Assembly (NCBI RefSeq): GCF_006716265.1
Contig: NZ_VFOS01000001.1
Location: 1,488,001-1,552,000 of the forward strand
Direction: 5' to 3'
Source: Rarobacter faecitabidus
GTDB taxonomy: Bacteria > Actinomycetota > Actinomycetes > Actinomycetales > Cellulomonadaceae
DNA: 64,000 nt
Numbering within the stretch: position 1 is the first letter of the stretch; each line of letters starts with the position of its first letter. Made by a program: the position numbers and the translations under genes. Positions 54,364-64,000 of the stretch are shown one piece after another. Under the pieces are notes generated by a model that saw only the letters and a list, made by a program, of their open reading frames with translations, searched no databases and had not been told where the DNA came from.

Positions 54364-56004
54364 TTAGCCGGTGTGCACCAGGTGACCGCGCGCAGCAGCA
54401 ACCGCCGCTTCGAGATCATCGAACAGGTGATTCGGATGCCGCAGCGCGTCAAGGGCGCCGACGCGCGTCATCACCTGCAGGTGGCCGGGCCTGATCCCCT
54501 TGATGAAGACGGTCACGCCCGCACGCTCCAGGGCTTGGACGATTTCTGCCAGCGTATGGGCCCCGGTCGCATCGACGTGCTGCAGGTGCGACAGCCGGAG
54601 GATGACGATGTCCACGCCCCCGTGGTCGGCCACGCGCTGCATCACGCGGTCCGCGACCCCGAAGAAAAGCGACCCATCGAGGCGGAAGATGGCGATGCGC
54701 TCGTCCCCCGACCGAGCAGGCCCAGGAATCTCCTCGCGGCGCACTCCGCAGGTGCGACTGAGCGCTCGTAAAGCAAAGAAGGCAGCGACCGCGACCCCTA
54801 TCGCCACGGCCACGATCAGGTCGAAGCCGACGGTCACGATCGCGGTCACCCCGAATACGAGCGCTGCCGAGCGTGTTGCGCCCAGCACCTGTCGAATGAC
54901 GCTGATCTCAATCATCCGGCAGGCGGTGACCATCAGAACTCCCGCCAGTGCGGCGAGCGGGATCCGCGAGACAAGTGGCGCAGCCAGATAGACGACCGCC
55001 ACAAGCCCCAGTGCGTGCACGACAGCCGCGAGCCGCGTGCGGGCGCCCGAGCGCACGTTCACCGCGGTGCGCGCGATCGCACCCGTGGCGGGCATTCCAC
55101 CGAAGATGCCCGAAAAGACGGAGGCGAGCCCCTGTCCCACGAGTTCGCGATCCGCGTTGTACGGACCGGTATCGGACATCGACGAGGCGACTCGGGCCGA
55201 GAGCAGCGATTCGATCGCGGCGAGGGCCGCGACAGCAAACACGGGCCCGGCGAGCGACGAGATCATGTGGAGGTTGACGGCCGGCAGCTGCGGCGCGGGC
55301 AGTGACTGCGGCAACTCACCGATCGTCGCGAGCGGCAGATCGAATGCGATGGCCGCCACACTAACCACCACGATGGCGATAAAGGATGCCGGCGCCTTGG
55401 GCGCCAGACGCGCCGCCAGCCCCATGACAATCGCCACCGCGGCCACGACGGCCAGCGGCACCAAAACTCCCGGCCAGCGCGCCTGCGACACGGACTGCGC
55501 CGCTGCGACTCCCGCGTTCGTGGAGTGATGCCCGCTGGGGCCCACTCCGAGCGCCGTGGGAACCTGCTGCAGGAATATGATGACGCCGATTCCCGCGGTG
55601 AACCCCTCAATGACCGGCCACGGGATGTACGTCACCGTCCGGCCTAGTCGAAGCACCCCGGCAACGCACACCACAATGCCGGCCAGCACCGCCACGATTA
55701 CCACGGCTCCGGCTCCATGCGCGGCGACGACCGGGCCGAGAACCACCACCATCGCGCCCGTCGGCCCCGAGACCTGCACGTTCGACCCGCCGAAGACCGC
55801 CGCGACGATGCCCGCGACTATCGCGGTGACCAGGCCCGCCTCGGCGCCCACGCCCGAACTCACCCCGAATGCCAGGGCGAGCGGCAGGGCAACGATGCCC
55901 ACCGTGATCCCCGCCACGACGTCACTGCGCCAGGTTCGGCCCAGACCCGCATAGTCGGACCGGTTCGGGAGCATGGCAGAGGCGCCCGTGAGAAACTGCT
56001 TCAT
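54364..56004 (-). CDS. SulP family anion transporter with STAS domain
   Basis: A 546-residue membrane transporter of the SLC26/SulP family: about 12 hydrophobic segments (starting at DVVAGITVGIVALPLALAFGVSSGVGAEAGL, the conserved SulP signature) and a C-terminal STAS domain (LSHLQHVDATGAHTLAEIVQAL). These carry sulfate, bicarbonate or other anions; the substrate cannot be read here. It overlaps the ArsR stop by four bases (ATGA), so both are one translational unit. Confidence 0.93.
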   Translation of the reverse strand: MKQFLTGASAMLPNRSDYAGLGRTWRSDVVAGITVGIVALPLALAFGVSSGVGAEAGLVTAIVAGIVAAVFGGSNVQVSGPTGAMVVVLGPVVAAHGAGAVVIVAVLAGIVVCVAGVLRLGRTVTYIPWPVIEGFTAGIGVIIFLQQVPTALGVGPSGHHSTNAGVAAAQSVSQARWPGVLVPLAVVAAVAIVMGLAARLAPKAPASFIAIVVVSVAAIAFDLPLATIGELPQSLPAPQLPAVNLHMISSLAGPVFAVAALAAIESLLSARVASSMSDTGPYNADRELVGQGLASVFSGIFGGMPATGAIARTAVNVRSGARTRLAAVVHALGLVAVVYLAAPLVSRIPLAALAGVLMVTACRMIEISVIRQVLGATRSAALVFGVTAIVTVGFDLIVAVAIGVAVAAFFALRALSRTCGVRREEIPGPARSGDERIAIFRLDGSLFFGVADRVMQRVADHGGVDIVILRLSHLQHVDATGAHTLAEIVQALERAGVTVFIKGIRPGHLQVMTRVGALDALRHPNHLFDDLEAAVAAARGHLVHTG

Positions 56005-56366
56005 CGCAGAACTCCGGCGGTATCGAGCTGGTCCTTCGTCTCTTCGAGGATCTCGCCGAGCAGCGAACGAGCGACCCGAAGCAGATCCGCGACCTCCGGA
56101 AACGCAAGCCGGTAGTACACGGTTGACCCCCGGCGCTGCGACCTAACGAGGCGGTGCCTGCGCAGTACGGACAGGTGCTGCGACAGGTGGGAGGCCTCCA
56201 GTTCAGTTTCGGTGAGGATGTCTGCGACAGCCACCTCTCCAGGCCCGCTCACGGCGAGGGACGCGGTCGCCAGAATCTCCAGAATTCGTATGCGATAGGG
56301 GTGGGACAGGCCCTTGAAGAGATTCGCTTTGATCTCGTACAAGGGTCGTTCGGAGTCTTGGAACAC
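56001..56366 (-). CDS. ArsR-family winged-helix regulator
   Basis: A 121-residue regulator. The recognition helix is SHLSQHLSVLRRHRLVRSQRRGSTVYYRL. The ELCVCD-type metal-binding motif is absent and there is no cysteine anywhere, so metal sensing through thiols is unlikely; it may sense an anion or redox state. It precedes and overlaps the SulP gene, so it probably regulates this operon. Start is GTG at 56366. Confidence 0.85.
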   Translation of the reverse strand: MFQDSERPLYEIKANLFKGLSHPYRIRILEILATASLAVSGPGEVAVADILTETELEASHLSQHLSVLRRHRLVRSQRRGSTVYYRLAFPEVADLLRVARSLLGEILEETKDQLDTAGVLR

Positions 56367-56414
56367 GAGTGGGCCTCACGGGCAGGTTCGAGCGGGAGCT
56401 CAGCAGAATGATGA

Positions 56415-57974
<1,560 letters not shown>

Positions 57975-58082
57975 GGCGCTGGAATCCAGGGGCCCGCGCC
58001 CGATTTCACGGGAGGGGACGAGTTCTCCGTCGCCATCGCGTGAGTTCGGGCGCGGGGCGCGCCGGCCTCGCCGCGGCGGGAC

Positions 58083-59096
58083 TCAGTCGAGCCGCTCCGT
58101 CAGGATCTCCGCGACCTTGACGAGCGACGCAAGCCGGTCGCGCACCTGCCCGAGGGTGTGCGGCCGGCTTCGCGCCTGATCCACCATGGAGCACGCGGAA
58201 AGGCCCGAAACCGCTAGGCCGATTCGTCGCCACGGCTGCCACAACTTGTCGGCCAGTTCCACGATCTGCGGGCCAGAGCATTGGGAGAACCGCGGCGCCG
58301 GCATTCCCCAGGACACGGGTGTCCCGGCCTCAATACACTCGGCAATGGCGGCCCAGCGCGCCGGGTCCCACTGCCCCACGTTGAGCCCAACGCCCGCGAC
58401 TCCCGCGGTACGCACCGCGTCCAGACCCACCATTGACTCACCGAGGTGCACCGTCACCGGTTCGGACAACCGATCGGTCACGATGTGCAGGATTTGGTCG
58501 GTGACATCCCTGGACAATCTGCGAATCCTGGCCATGCCCGAGAAATTGGGCAGCACCCCAGCCATAGCGGCGCCAAGGAGCGGCTCGTCCAACTGCACCT
58601 CTATCGGACCGGCACCGGGCACGTGTTCGCGGAGCCGTGCGACATGCGTCGCGAGCCCTTCGGCGTAGGCGTGCGCGATCTCCTTGATCGCCCCCGGATC
58701 CGAGACCGCGAGGTCGCCCCGCGCCAGGTAGACCCGTGCGGCGAGCGTGATCGGACCGAGGCCCGATACCGAGAGCCCGCCGTCATATCCGGACAGGGCG
58801 ATCTGAACGGCCTCGTCCTGACTGTCGAGCCAGCGACGCTCGCTCATAAGATCGAGTCCGGGACGATCGGCGAGTTTCCATCCATGCGGACCTCGCTCGG
58901 CGAACACTTGGTCGAGCATCGCGCAAGCGCGCGCGACGGCAGCGACGGAATCGTCCGCGCTGCGGGCCAGCTGGACCTCGAACGGCAGGCCAATCCCCTG
59001 CCCGGCGGCAGCGTGGGTGAGCTCGTCCAGAACCGCCAACTGCGCCTCGAGCGGGTCGGCGCCTGGCACCAGACCCAGCCCCGTGACGCGGATCAC
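58083..59096 (-). CDS. MetE-like protein (cobalamin-independent methionine synthase C-terminal fold)
   Basis: A 337-residue TIM-barrel protein resembling the C-terminal half of MetE. LQLDEP-like VQLDEPLLGAA and a HLGE element (VTVHLGESM) are present, but the two-cysteine zinc set of real MetE is not obvious, so catalytic activity is doubtful. In mycobacteria a similar gene lies near ligA and mnmA, a recall-based comparison. It overlaps the mnmA stop by four bases. Function unknown. Confidence 0.8.
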   Translation of the reverse strand: MIRVTGLGLVPGADPLEAQLAVLDELTHAAAGQGIGLPFEVQLARSADDSVAAVARACAMLDQVFAERGPHGWKLADRPGLDLMSERRWLDSQDEAVQIALSGYDGGLSVSGLGPITLAARVYLARGDLAVSDPGAIKEIAHAYAEGLATHVARLREHVPGAGPIEVQLDEPLLGAAMAGVLPNFSGMARIRRLSRDVTDQILHIVTDRLSEPVTVHLGESMVGLDAVRTAGVAGVGLNVGQWDPARWAAIAECIEAGTPVSWGMPAPRFSQCSGPQIVELADKLWQPWRRIGLAVSGLSACSMVDQARSRPHTLGQVRDRLASLVKVAEILTERLD

Positions 59097-60211
59097 GGTT
59101 CGCGGCGCGCGGCCGCAACCGTGCCCTGCGCGAGGACGCGCGTGCCGTCGTACAGCACGAGGGACTGGCCCGCGGCCACACCCCGGAGCGTCTGCCCCGT
59201 CAGGCGCGCAGTCAGTCGGCCCTCACCAGTCACGCGGACCTCGGCTGGGACGGGTTCGGCGTGTGCGCGGATCTGGACGAGGCCACCCACCGGCTCGGTC
59301 ACGGCGCGATCCGCGAGATCGCCAGCGAACCAGAACGATTCGTCGCAGTCGATCGTGTTGACGGTCAACAACTCGGCGGGCCCGACGATGACGCGGCCAC
59401 GCGACGGCTCGACGCCGAGCACGTACCGCGGGCGGCCGTCTGCCGCAGGGCGATCGATGGCAAGGCCCTTGCGCTGGCCGACCGTGTACGAGTAGGCGCC
59501 GCGGTGCTCCCCCAGCACGTTGCCGTCGGTGTCGAGGATCTCCCCGGGCTGTTCGCCCAGGCGATCGCGCAGGAAGCCCTGGGTGTCGCCGTCGGCCACG
59601 AAGCAGATGTCGTACGAGTCGGGCTTGTTGGACACGGACAGGCCCCGGCGCGCGGCCTCGGCGCGGACCTCGTCCTTCGTGGCGAAGCCGCCCAGCGGGA
59701 ACATCGCCTTGGCGAGCCGGGCCGGGCCCATCACGGCCAGCACGTATGACTGATCCTTGGCTTCGTTCGGGGAACGGTGGAGCTGGCGCTCGACCGAGCC
59801 ATCGCCGCGCTGAACCGTCTCGACCCGGGCGTAGTGGCCGGTGGCGACGGCATCGAAGCCGAGCGCGGCCGCCTTGTCCAGCAGCGCCTCGAACTTGATG
59901 TGCTCGTTGCAGCGGACGCAAGGATTAGGCGTGCGGCCGGCCGCGTACTCGCTGAGGAAGTCCTTGACGACCGTCTCCTCGAACTGATCGGACAGATCCC
60001 ACACGTAGTACGGGATGCCGATAATGTCCGCGGCTCGGCGCGCATCCGAGGCATCCTCGATCGAGCAGCAGCCGCGCGAGCCGGTGCGGAACTGGTTCCG
60101 GTTCTTGCTGAGCGCCATGTGGACGCCGACGACATCGTGGCCCGCCTCCACGGCGAGAGCGGCGGCGACGGCCGAGTCGACGCCTCCGGACATTGCAGCT
60201 AGGACGCGCAT
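59093..60211 (-). CDS. mnmA: tRNA 2-thiouridylase
   Basis: A 372-residue enzyme that thiolates U34 of tRNA-Lys, Glu and Gln. PP-loop: VLAAMSGGVDSAVAAALA. Catalytic cysteines are in NPCVRCNEHIKF and DSYDICFV. The C-terminal VGQRKGL and RYVLGVEPSRGRVIVG follow the family. Its ATG overlaps the stop of the cysteine desulfurase gene (TGATG), so sulfur donor and acceptor are coupled. Confidence 0.95.
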   Translation of the reverse strand: MRVLAAMSGGVDSAVAAALAVEAGHDVVGVHMALSKNRNQFRTGSRGCCSIEDASDARRAADIIGIPYYVWDLSDQFEETVVKDFLSEYAAGRTPNPCVRCNEHIKFEALLDKAAALGFDAVATGHYARVETVQRGDGSVERQLHRSPNEAKDQSYVLAVMGPARLAKAMFPLGGFATKDEVRAEAARRGLSVSNKPDSYDICFVADGDTQGFLRDRLGEQPGEILDTDGNVLGEHRGAYSYTVGQRKGLAIDRPAADGRPRYVLGVEPSRGRVIVGPAELLTVNTIDCDESFWFAGDLADRAVTEPVGGLVQIRAHAEPVPAEVRVTGEGRLTARLTGQTLRGVAAGQSLVLYDGTRVLAQGTVAAARREP

Positions 60212-61425
60212 CAGGACTCCACCGCTGTCAGGGGCTTGTTGGCCCGCGTGGTCAGGCCGGCGCTGCGGGCGCGGGCGACGGCTTCGGGAAGGACGGCGAG
60301 CAACTCGTCCACGTCCTGCTCAGTCGAGGTGTGACCGAGCGAGAAGCGCAGGGCGCCGCGTGCCGTATCCTCGTCGATGCCCATGGCCAGCAGGACGTGT
60401 GACGCCTGCGGCACGCCAGCCTGGCAGGCCGAGCCGGTCGATGCGCAGATCCCGCGCGAGTCCAGGGAGAACAGCAAGGAATCCCCCTCGCAGCCCGCGA
60501 AGGTGAAGTTAGCGATCGAAGCGAGCCGCCCCGTGGGGTCCGTAGCGGGATCCACTCCGCGCAACTGCGCCCCGGAGACTTGCTCGCGGACACCCGCAAT
60601 AAGGCGGTCGCGCAGTGCTGCCACGCGCTCGGCCTCGGCCGCGCGTTCGCGTACCGTCTCCTCCAGCGCGACGGCGAACGCCCTGACGCCGGCGACGTCC
60701 AGCGTGCCGGAGCGCACCGAGCGCTCCTGGCCCCCGCCCGAGGTCAGTTCTGTCAGTGGCAGGTCGCGGCGCGCCACCAGTGCCCCGACGCCGACGGGCC
60801 CGCCGACCTTGTGCGCCCCGACGGTCATCGCGCTCAGCCCGCTCGCGCCGAAGTCCACAGGTTGCGTGCCGATAGCCTGGACCGCGTCGCTGTGAACGGG
60901 CACGCCATAGCGGCTCGCCAGGTCCACGACGGCTGGAATCGGCTGAATAGTCCCCGTCTCGTTGTTGGCCCACATGACGGAAACTACGGCGGTCCGCTCT
61001 GACGACGCGCGAAGGGTGGCGGCGAACTCGTCAAGGTCGAGTCGGCCGGCGGCGTCCACAGGCGAGATCGTGACCTCGCCGCCCTCGTGCACCTGGAGCC
61101 AGCGCGCGGGGTCGAGGACGGCGTGGTGCTCGACCGCGGAGATGACAACCCGCTTACGGCCGCGCTGCGCCTGCGCGAGGAACACGCCCTTGATCGCGAG
61201 ATTGTCCGCCTCAGTGCCACCCGAGGTGAAGATGATCTCGGACGGCCGCGATCCGAGGAGCGCGGCGATCTGCTCGCGGGACTCCTCGACGACGCGCCGC
61301 GCACGGCGGCCCTGGGCATGCTGCGACGAGGCGTTCCCGGCCAGCGTGGCAGCCTCGGCGTACGCCTCGATGGCGGCCCGCCGCATGGGCGTGGTGGCCG
61401 CGTGATCGAGGTACGTGGGGGTCAT
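60211..61425 (-). CDS. Cysteine desulfurase (IscS/NifS class V aminotransferase)
   Basis: A 404-residue PLP enzyme releasing sulfur from cysteine. Start MTPTYLDHAATTPM is typical. FTSGGTEADNLAIKG, HHAVLDP, the PLP lysine in TVGAHKVGGPVG, and the catalytic Cys in STGSACQAGVPQASHVL are visible. Its direct coupling to mnmA suggests it supplies sulfur for 2-thiouridine. A longer frame to 61644 lacks support. ATG 61425 has no strong ribosome site. Confidence 0.93.
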   Translation of the reverse strand: MTPTYLDHAATTPMRRAAIEAYAEAATLAGNASSQHAQGRRARRVVEESREQIAALLGSRPSEIIFTSGGTEADNLAIKGVFLAQAQRGRKRVVISAVEHHAVLDPARWLQVHEGGEVTISPVDAAGRLDLDEFAATLRASSERTAVVSVMWANNETGTIQPIPAVVDLASRYGVPVHSDAVQAIGTQPVDFGASGLSAMTVGAHKVGGPVGVGALVARRDLPLTELTSGGGQERSVRSGTLDVAGVRAFAVALEETVRERAAEAERVAALRDRLIAGVREQVSGAQLRGVDPATDPTGRLASIANFTFAGCEGDSLLFSLDSRGICASTGSACQAGVPQASHVLLAMGIDEDTARGALRFSLGHTSTEQDVDELLAVLPEAVARARSAGLTTRANKPLTAVES

Positions 61426-61489
61426 TGCTACCGCTTCGGTATCCGGCGAAGTCGCGCGCCAGGGCGCGGACGGGGCACGGTCATCAACA

Positions 61490-62467
61490 CTATTTCCGCG
61501 TCCGGTATTCCCGGATTGCGCGGGCGGCCTGCGGCAAGACGTCGGCAAGGTCGCCCACGACGGCGAAGTCGGCAATCTCGAACAGCGGAGTCTCAGGGTC
61601 GGTGTTGACCGCGATGATGGTCTGCGAGGCCTGCATGCCGCCACGATGATGCGGGGCGCCCGAGATACCAGCGCCGATGTAGACGCGCGGCGCCACGGTC
61701 ACGCCGGTCTGGCCGATCTGCGCATCGTGATCGACCCAACCCTCGTCGACCGCGTCCCGGGTCGCGCCCACGGCCCCGCCGAGTGCGTCGGCAAGGTCGT
61801 GAACCGGCTCGAAATCGCCCAGGGTTCCTCGGCCGCCAGCCACGACGTACGCCGCCTCCGCGAGCGCGGGGCCGGCCTCGCCGTGTCCCGGATGGTACTC
61901 GCGCGCTTCCAGCCGGGCCGCCTTCGCGCGGGAGGACGAGGCAACCTGGATCGTCCGCTCCGCAAACTGCACGGGGTCTATCTCGCTGGCCTGGACGGTG
62001 TTCGCGCGCACAGTGAAGAAGGCGATGCCGGTGCTGAACTCGGCCCACACGTCCCAGGTGCCCGCGAACACGCGCTTGAAGGCGACGATCTTGCCGTCGG
62101 TGGTCAACTCGGGCCTCGCATCGGCCACGAGTCCGGCACCGAGCTGCCGCGCGGCAAGGGCCACGATCTCGCGGTTCTCGAACGTCGTTGAGGCGAGCAC
62201 GATGTCGGCACCGATATCTGTGACCGCGGCCGCGAGGCCCTCGGCCGCGACCGGCGTCAGGTGATGCGAGGCATCGAGCTGGACGATCACGAGTTCCTCG
62301 GCACCCAGGGTGCTGAGGTCCCGCCGGGCCTCGTCGCTCACCGGCGTGAAACTCACGGCGACGGGGTGGCCGAGTTCGCGCGCGATCGTCAGGAGTTCGC
62401 GTACCGGGGAGTGCAACGGCCCGTCGGCGTGATCGATCAGTACCGCGACGGTGTGCTGGCTCGTCAT
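61490..62467 (-). CDS. etfA: Electron transfer flavoprotein alpha subunit
   Basis: A 325-residue subunit binding FAD. The C-terminal FAD motif is visible as APRVYIGAGISGAPHHRGGMQASQTIIAVNTDPETPLFEIADFAVVGD, with GGRGTLGDFE earlier. The two-gene order etfB then etfA is typical, 47 bp apart. It forms a heterodimer that carries electrons from acyl-CoA and other dehydrogenases. Confidence 0.95.
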   Translation of the reverse strand: MTSQHTVAVLIDHADGPLHSPVRELLTIARELGHPVAVSFTPVSDEARRDLSTLGAEELVIVQLDASHHLTPVAAEGLAAAVTDIGADIVLASTTFENREIVALAARQLGAGLVADARPELTTDGKIVAFKRVFAGTWDVWAEFSTGIAFFTVRANTVQASEIDPVQFAERTIQVASSSRAKAARLEAREYHPGHGEAGPALAEAAYVVAGGRGTLGDFEPVHDLADALGGAVGATRDAVDEGWVDHDAQIGQTGVTVAPRVYIGAGISGAPHHRGGMQASQTIIAVNTDPETPLFEIADFAVVGDLADVLPQAARAIREYRTRK

Positions 62468-62514
62468 CTTCGTGAGATTCCTTTTGGCAAAGATCTAGTG
62501 GGGGTCGCGCCGTC

Positions 62515-63321
62515 TCAGACGAGGCCGCGCGCAATGAGGAAGTCGGCGAGCGCCTGCCCGCCGTCTCCCTTGTCGATGTGGATGATCACAGGCTCCTTCT
62601 CGGGCCGCGGCGCGGCTCGAGTCACACTCGTGCGGGCCGCAGTGTCGCCGACGAGCGCGGGATCGATGTCCAGGTCGTCAACGCAAAGAGAGTCAATCGG
62701 CTTGGTGCGCGCCGCGATGATCGACGAGAAATTGGGGTACCGGGGTGCCGCGATGTGATCCGTCACGGACACGACGGCGGGGAGCTCGGCCGTGAGTGAC
62801 TCGGTAACGCCGTCGAGCTCCCGCTCGATTGCAGCGCTGCCGCCCTCGATCTTGAGGCTGCGGGCGAGGAGCAGTTGCGGCCAGTCCAATTCCGCGGCCA
62901 GGAGGGCGGGAATGACGGAACCGAGGGAATCGAGCGCTGCCATGCCGGTGATCACGGCATCGACGGGGGTCTGCCCATCTACGTAACGCACAGCGGAGGC
63001 CAGGACTGCCGCTGTCGAGAAGTAGTCCGACCCGGCAATTCGGTCATCGGTCACGCGGATCGCCCGGTCGACACCCAGTTGGTACGCCTTGCGCAAGGCG
63101 AGATCCGCGTCCTGCGGACCCACGGTGAGGGCGACGACCTCGTGCTCCTCGCGGGCGGTGCCCGCAATGCCCTCAACGACTCGGAGCGCGGCCTCGACCG
63201 CGACCTCGTCGAGTTCGTTGAGCGTTCCCTCCGACAGGGTGCGCACCACGCGACCGTCCTCACCGAATCGGCGGTCAGCCTGAATGTCTGGAACGTACTT
63301 CACCGGTACGAGCACACGCAT
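62515..63321 (-). CDS. etfB: Electron transfer flavoprotein beta subunit
   Basis: A 268-residue subunit holding AMP. VPVKYVPDIQADRRF opens the protein and the family segment LNELDEVAVEAALR follows; AVVSVTDHIAAPRYPNFSSIIAARTKPI is the signature. ATG 63321 is preceded by CCAAGGAGTTAT; the in-frame start at 63345 lies across that site. First gene of the etfBA unit. Confidence 0.95.
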   Translation of the reverse strand: MRVLVPVKYVPDIQADRRFGEDGRVVRTLSEGTLNELDEVAVEAALRVVEGIAGTAREEHEVVALTVGPQDADLALRKAYQLGVDRAIRVTDDRIAGSDYFSTAAVLASAVRYVDGQTPVDAVITGMAALDSLGSVIPALLAAELDWPQLLLARSLKIEGGSAAIERELDGVTESLTAELPAVVSVTDHIAAPRYPNFSSIIAARTKPIDSLCVDDLDIDPALVGDTAARTSVTRAAPRPEKEPVIIHIDKGDGGQALADFLIARGLV

Positions 63322-63431
63322 CGCTATAACTCCTTGGGGTATCACCCAAAACGATACCGCGAATAGGACCTGGCCCGGGTTCGGCGGAGCTCAGTTCGGG
63401 CGCAATGTCGGAATGCGGGACAATAGTCGGT

Positions 63432-64000
63432 ATGTCTGAAGCGTTTTTGCCCACTCACGACCGTGCTCCGCGGCTCGGCGCCTACCTGTCGGAGGACGGA
63501 GTCGACGTGGCGGTCGTCGCGAGCCACGCCACCAAGGTCGAGTTCTGCGCCATCGACGTGACGGACGGCGAGGTCAGTGAGCGCCGCTTCGAGTTGCCGC
63601 ACCGCGACTGGGGCGTCTTCAGCGGTCACATCCCCGGAATCGAGGCCGGACAGCGATACGGCTTCCGCGTTCACGGCCCCTGGGATCCCGCGAAAGGCAG
63701 ACGCCACAACCCAGCAAAACTGCTGATCGATCCCTACGCCCGCGGTTTTGCCGGCGACCTGGTGAACGCCCCGGAGACGCGTGACTTCGTGACGCCGGAG
63801 GTCGGCAAGGGTGACCCGTTCGGTGAGGCGGACCCGCGCGACAGCGCGGAGTTCGTCCCCCACAGCGTCATCGTGGAACCGCTGGCCGCTCACGAGAACA
63901 TTCACCACCCACGTGTGCCCTGGTCCGAAACCGTGGTCTACGAGGCGCACGTCAAGGGCTTCACTCAGCAGTTCGATGCCGTTCCCGAGCCGTTGCGCGG
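63432..64000 (+). CDS. glgX: Glycogen debranching enzyme GlgX (5' part)
   Basis: The first 189 codons, open at the window end. An N-terminal CBM48-like beta sandwich (APRLGAYLSEDGVDVAVVASHATKVEFC, WGVFSGHIPGIEAGQRYGFRVHGPWDP) followed by KLLIDPYARG and the start of the GH13 barrel (VVYEAHVKGFT) match GlgX/TreX isoamylases, which remove glycogen side chains. GACAAT ends seven bases before the ATG. Confidence 0.92.
   Translation, partial: MSEAFLPTHDRAPRLGAYLSEDGVDVAVVASHATKVEFCAIDVTDGEVSERRFELPHRDWGVFSGHIPGIEAGQRYGFRVHGPWDPAKGRRHNPAKLLIDPYARGFAGDLVNAPETRDFVTPEVGKGDPFGEADPRDSAEFVPHSVIVEPLAAHENIHHPRVPWSETVVYEAHVKGFTQQFDAVPEPLR

Noticed and set aside
57993-58056. GC-rich inverted repeat (CCCGCGCCCGA / TCGGGCGCGGG) after gdhA
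   Set aside because: Loop of about 42 bases and no U-tract; too weak to call a terminator in a GC-rich genome.

Overview
The window comes from a high-GC Gram-positive bacterium (Actinomycetota; a Micrococcales-like lineage is my guess, not shown). The grounds are GC-rich coding sequence with actinobacterial codon use, actinobacterial protein families (DUF3516 Ski2-like helicase, LysG/LysE pair, a MetE-like protein beside mnmA, DUF6907), rRNA spacers with the actinobacterial box sequences, and many leaderless genes. I could run no homology search; all identifications come from reading translations and motifs.

Layout. 1-3.6 kb: 3'-truncated AAA ATPase (COG1373/DUF4143 type) preceded by three 23-bp repeats, FAH-family hydrolase, methyltransferase, aldo/keto reductase. 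3.7-12.3 kb: a compact type VII secretion-like module with a WXG100-like protein, a coiled-coil protein and a lipase-like candidate effector on the plus strand, facing an EssC/FtsK-type ATPase and a membrane protein on the minus strand, with a 50-bp tandem repeat between the two arms. 12.4-17.3 kb: a conserved protein often labelled a glycosylase, DUF3516 helicase, YbaK deacylase and YggS PLP protein on one strand. 17.3-22.8 kb: two secreted proteins with Lys-rich tails, a hypothetical protein, and cimA with its own attenuator. 22.9-27.9 kb: ilvE, leuB, lysG/lysE and a PPK2 kinase. 28-30.9 kb: an internally duplicated lipoprotein, then a small cluster with one frameshifted secreted-protein gene and two small membrane proteins. 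31-34.7 kb: ilvBNC operon with a leader-peptide attenuator. 34.9-43.2 kb: membrane protein, gatCAB with a GNAT gene, and putA. 43.4-50.2 kb: LysR regulator, then a complete rRNA operon (16S-23S-5S, minus strand, no spacer tRNA) with two promoters. 50.4-63.3 kb: ligA, a membrane-anchored PemK/MazF-like protein, DUF6907 and XRE genes, ArsR-SulP pair, gdhA behind a GlnR-type site, MetE-like-mnmA-cysteine desulfurase, and etfBA. The window ends inside glgX.

How the genes work together. The metabolic backbone is branched-chain amino acid synthesis: citramalate synthase supplies 2-oxobutyrate for isoleucine, IlvBNC and IlvE make valine and isoleucine, and LeuB serves leucine and the citramalate route. 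Two of these units, cimA and ilvBNC, have matching attenuators with leader peptides rich in Val/Ile/Leu codons, so they are probably tuned together by charged branched-chain tRNAs. Nitrogen metabolism (gdhA, putA, lysE) is interspersed. From memory, much of the backbone (leuB, ilvCNB, gatBAC, ligA, MetE-like, mnmA, cysteine desulfurase, etfAB) resembles the corresponding mycobacterial region, with the rRNA operon, putA and small accessory genes set between.

The parts most worth a second look are the reduced T7SS-like module with a lipase-like candidate effector, the cimA attenuator, the C-protein-like XRE gene with a palindrome on its promoter, the four-half-site GlnR box at gdhA, the G-run frameshift near 29.93 kb, and the recurrent leaderless architecture.
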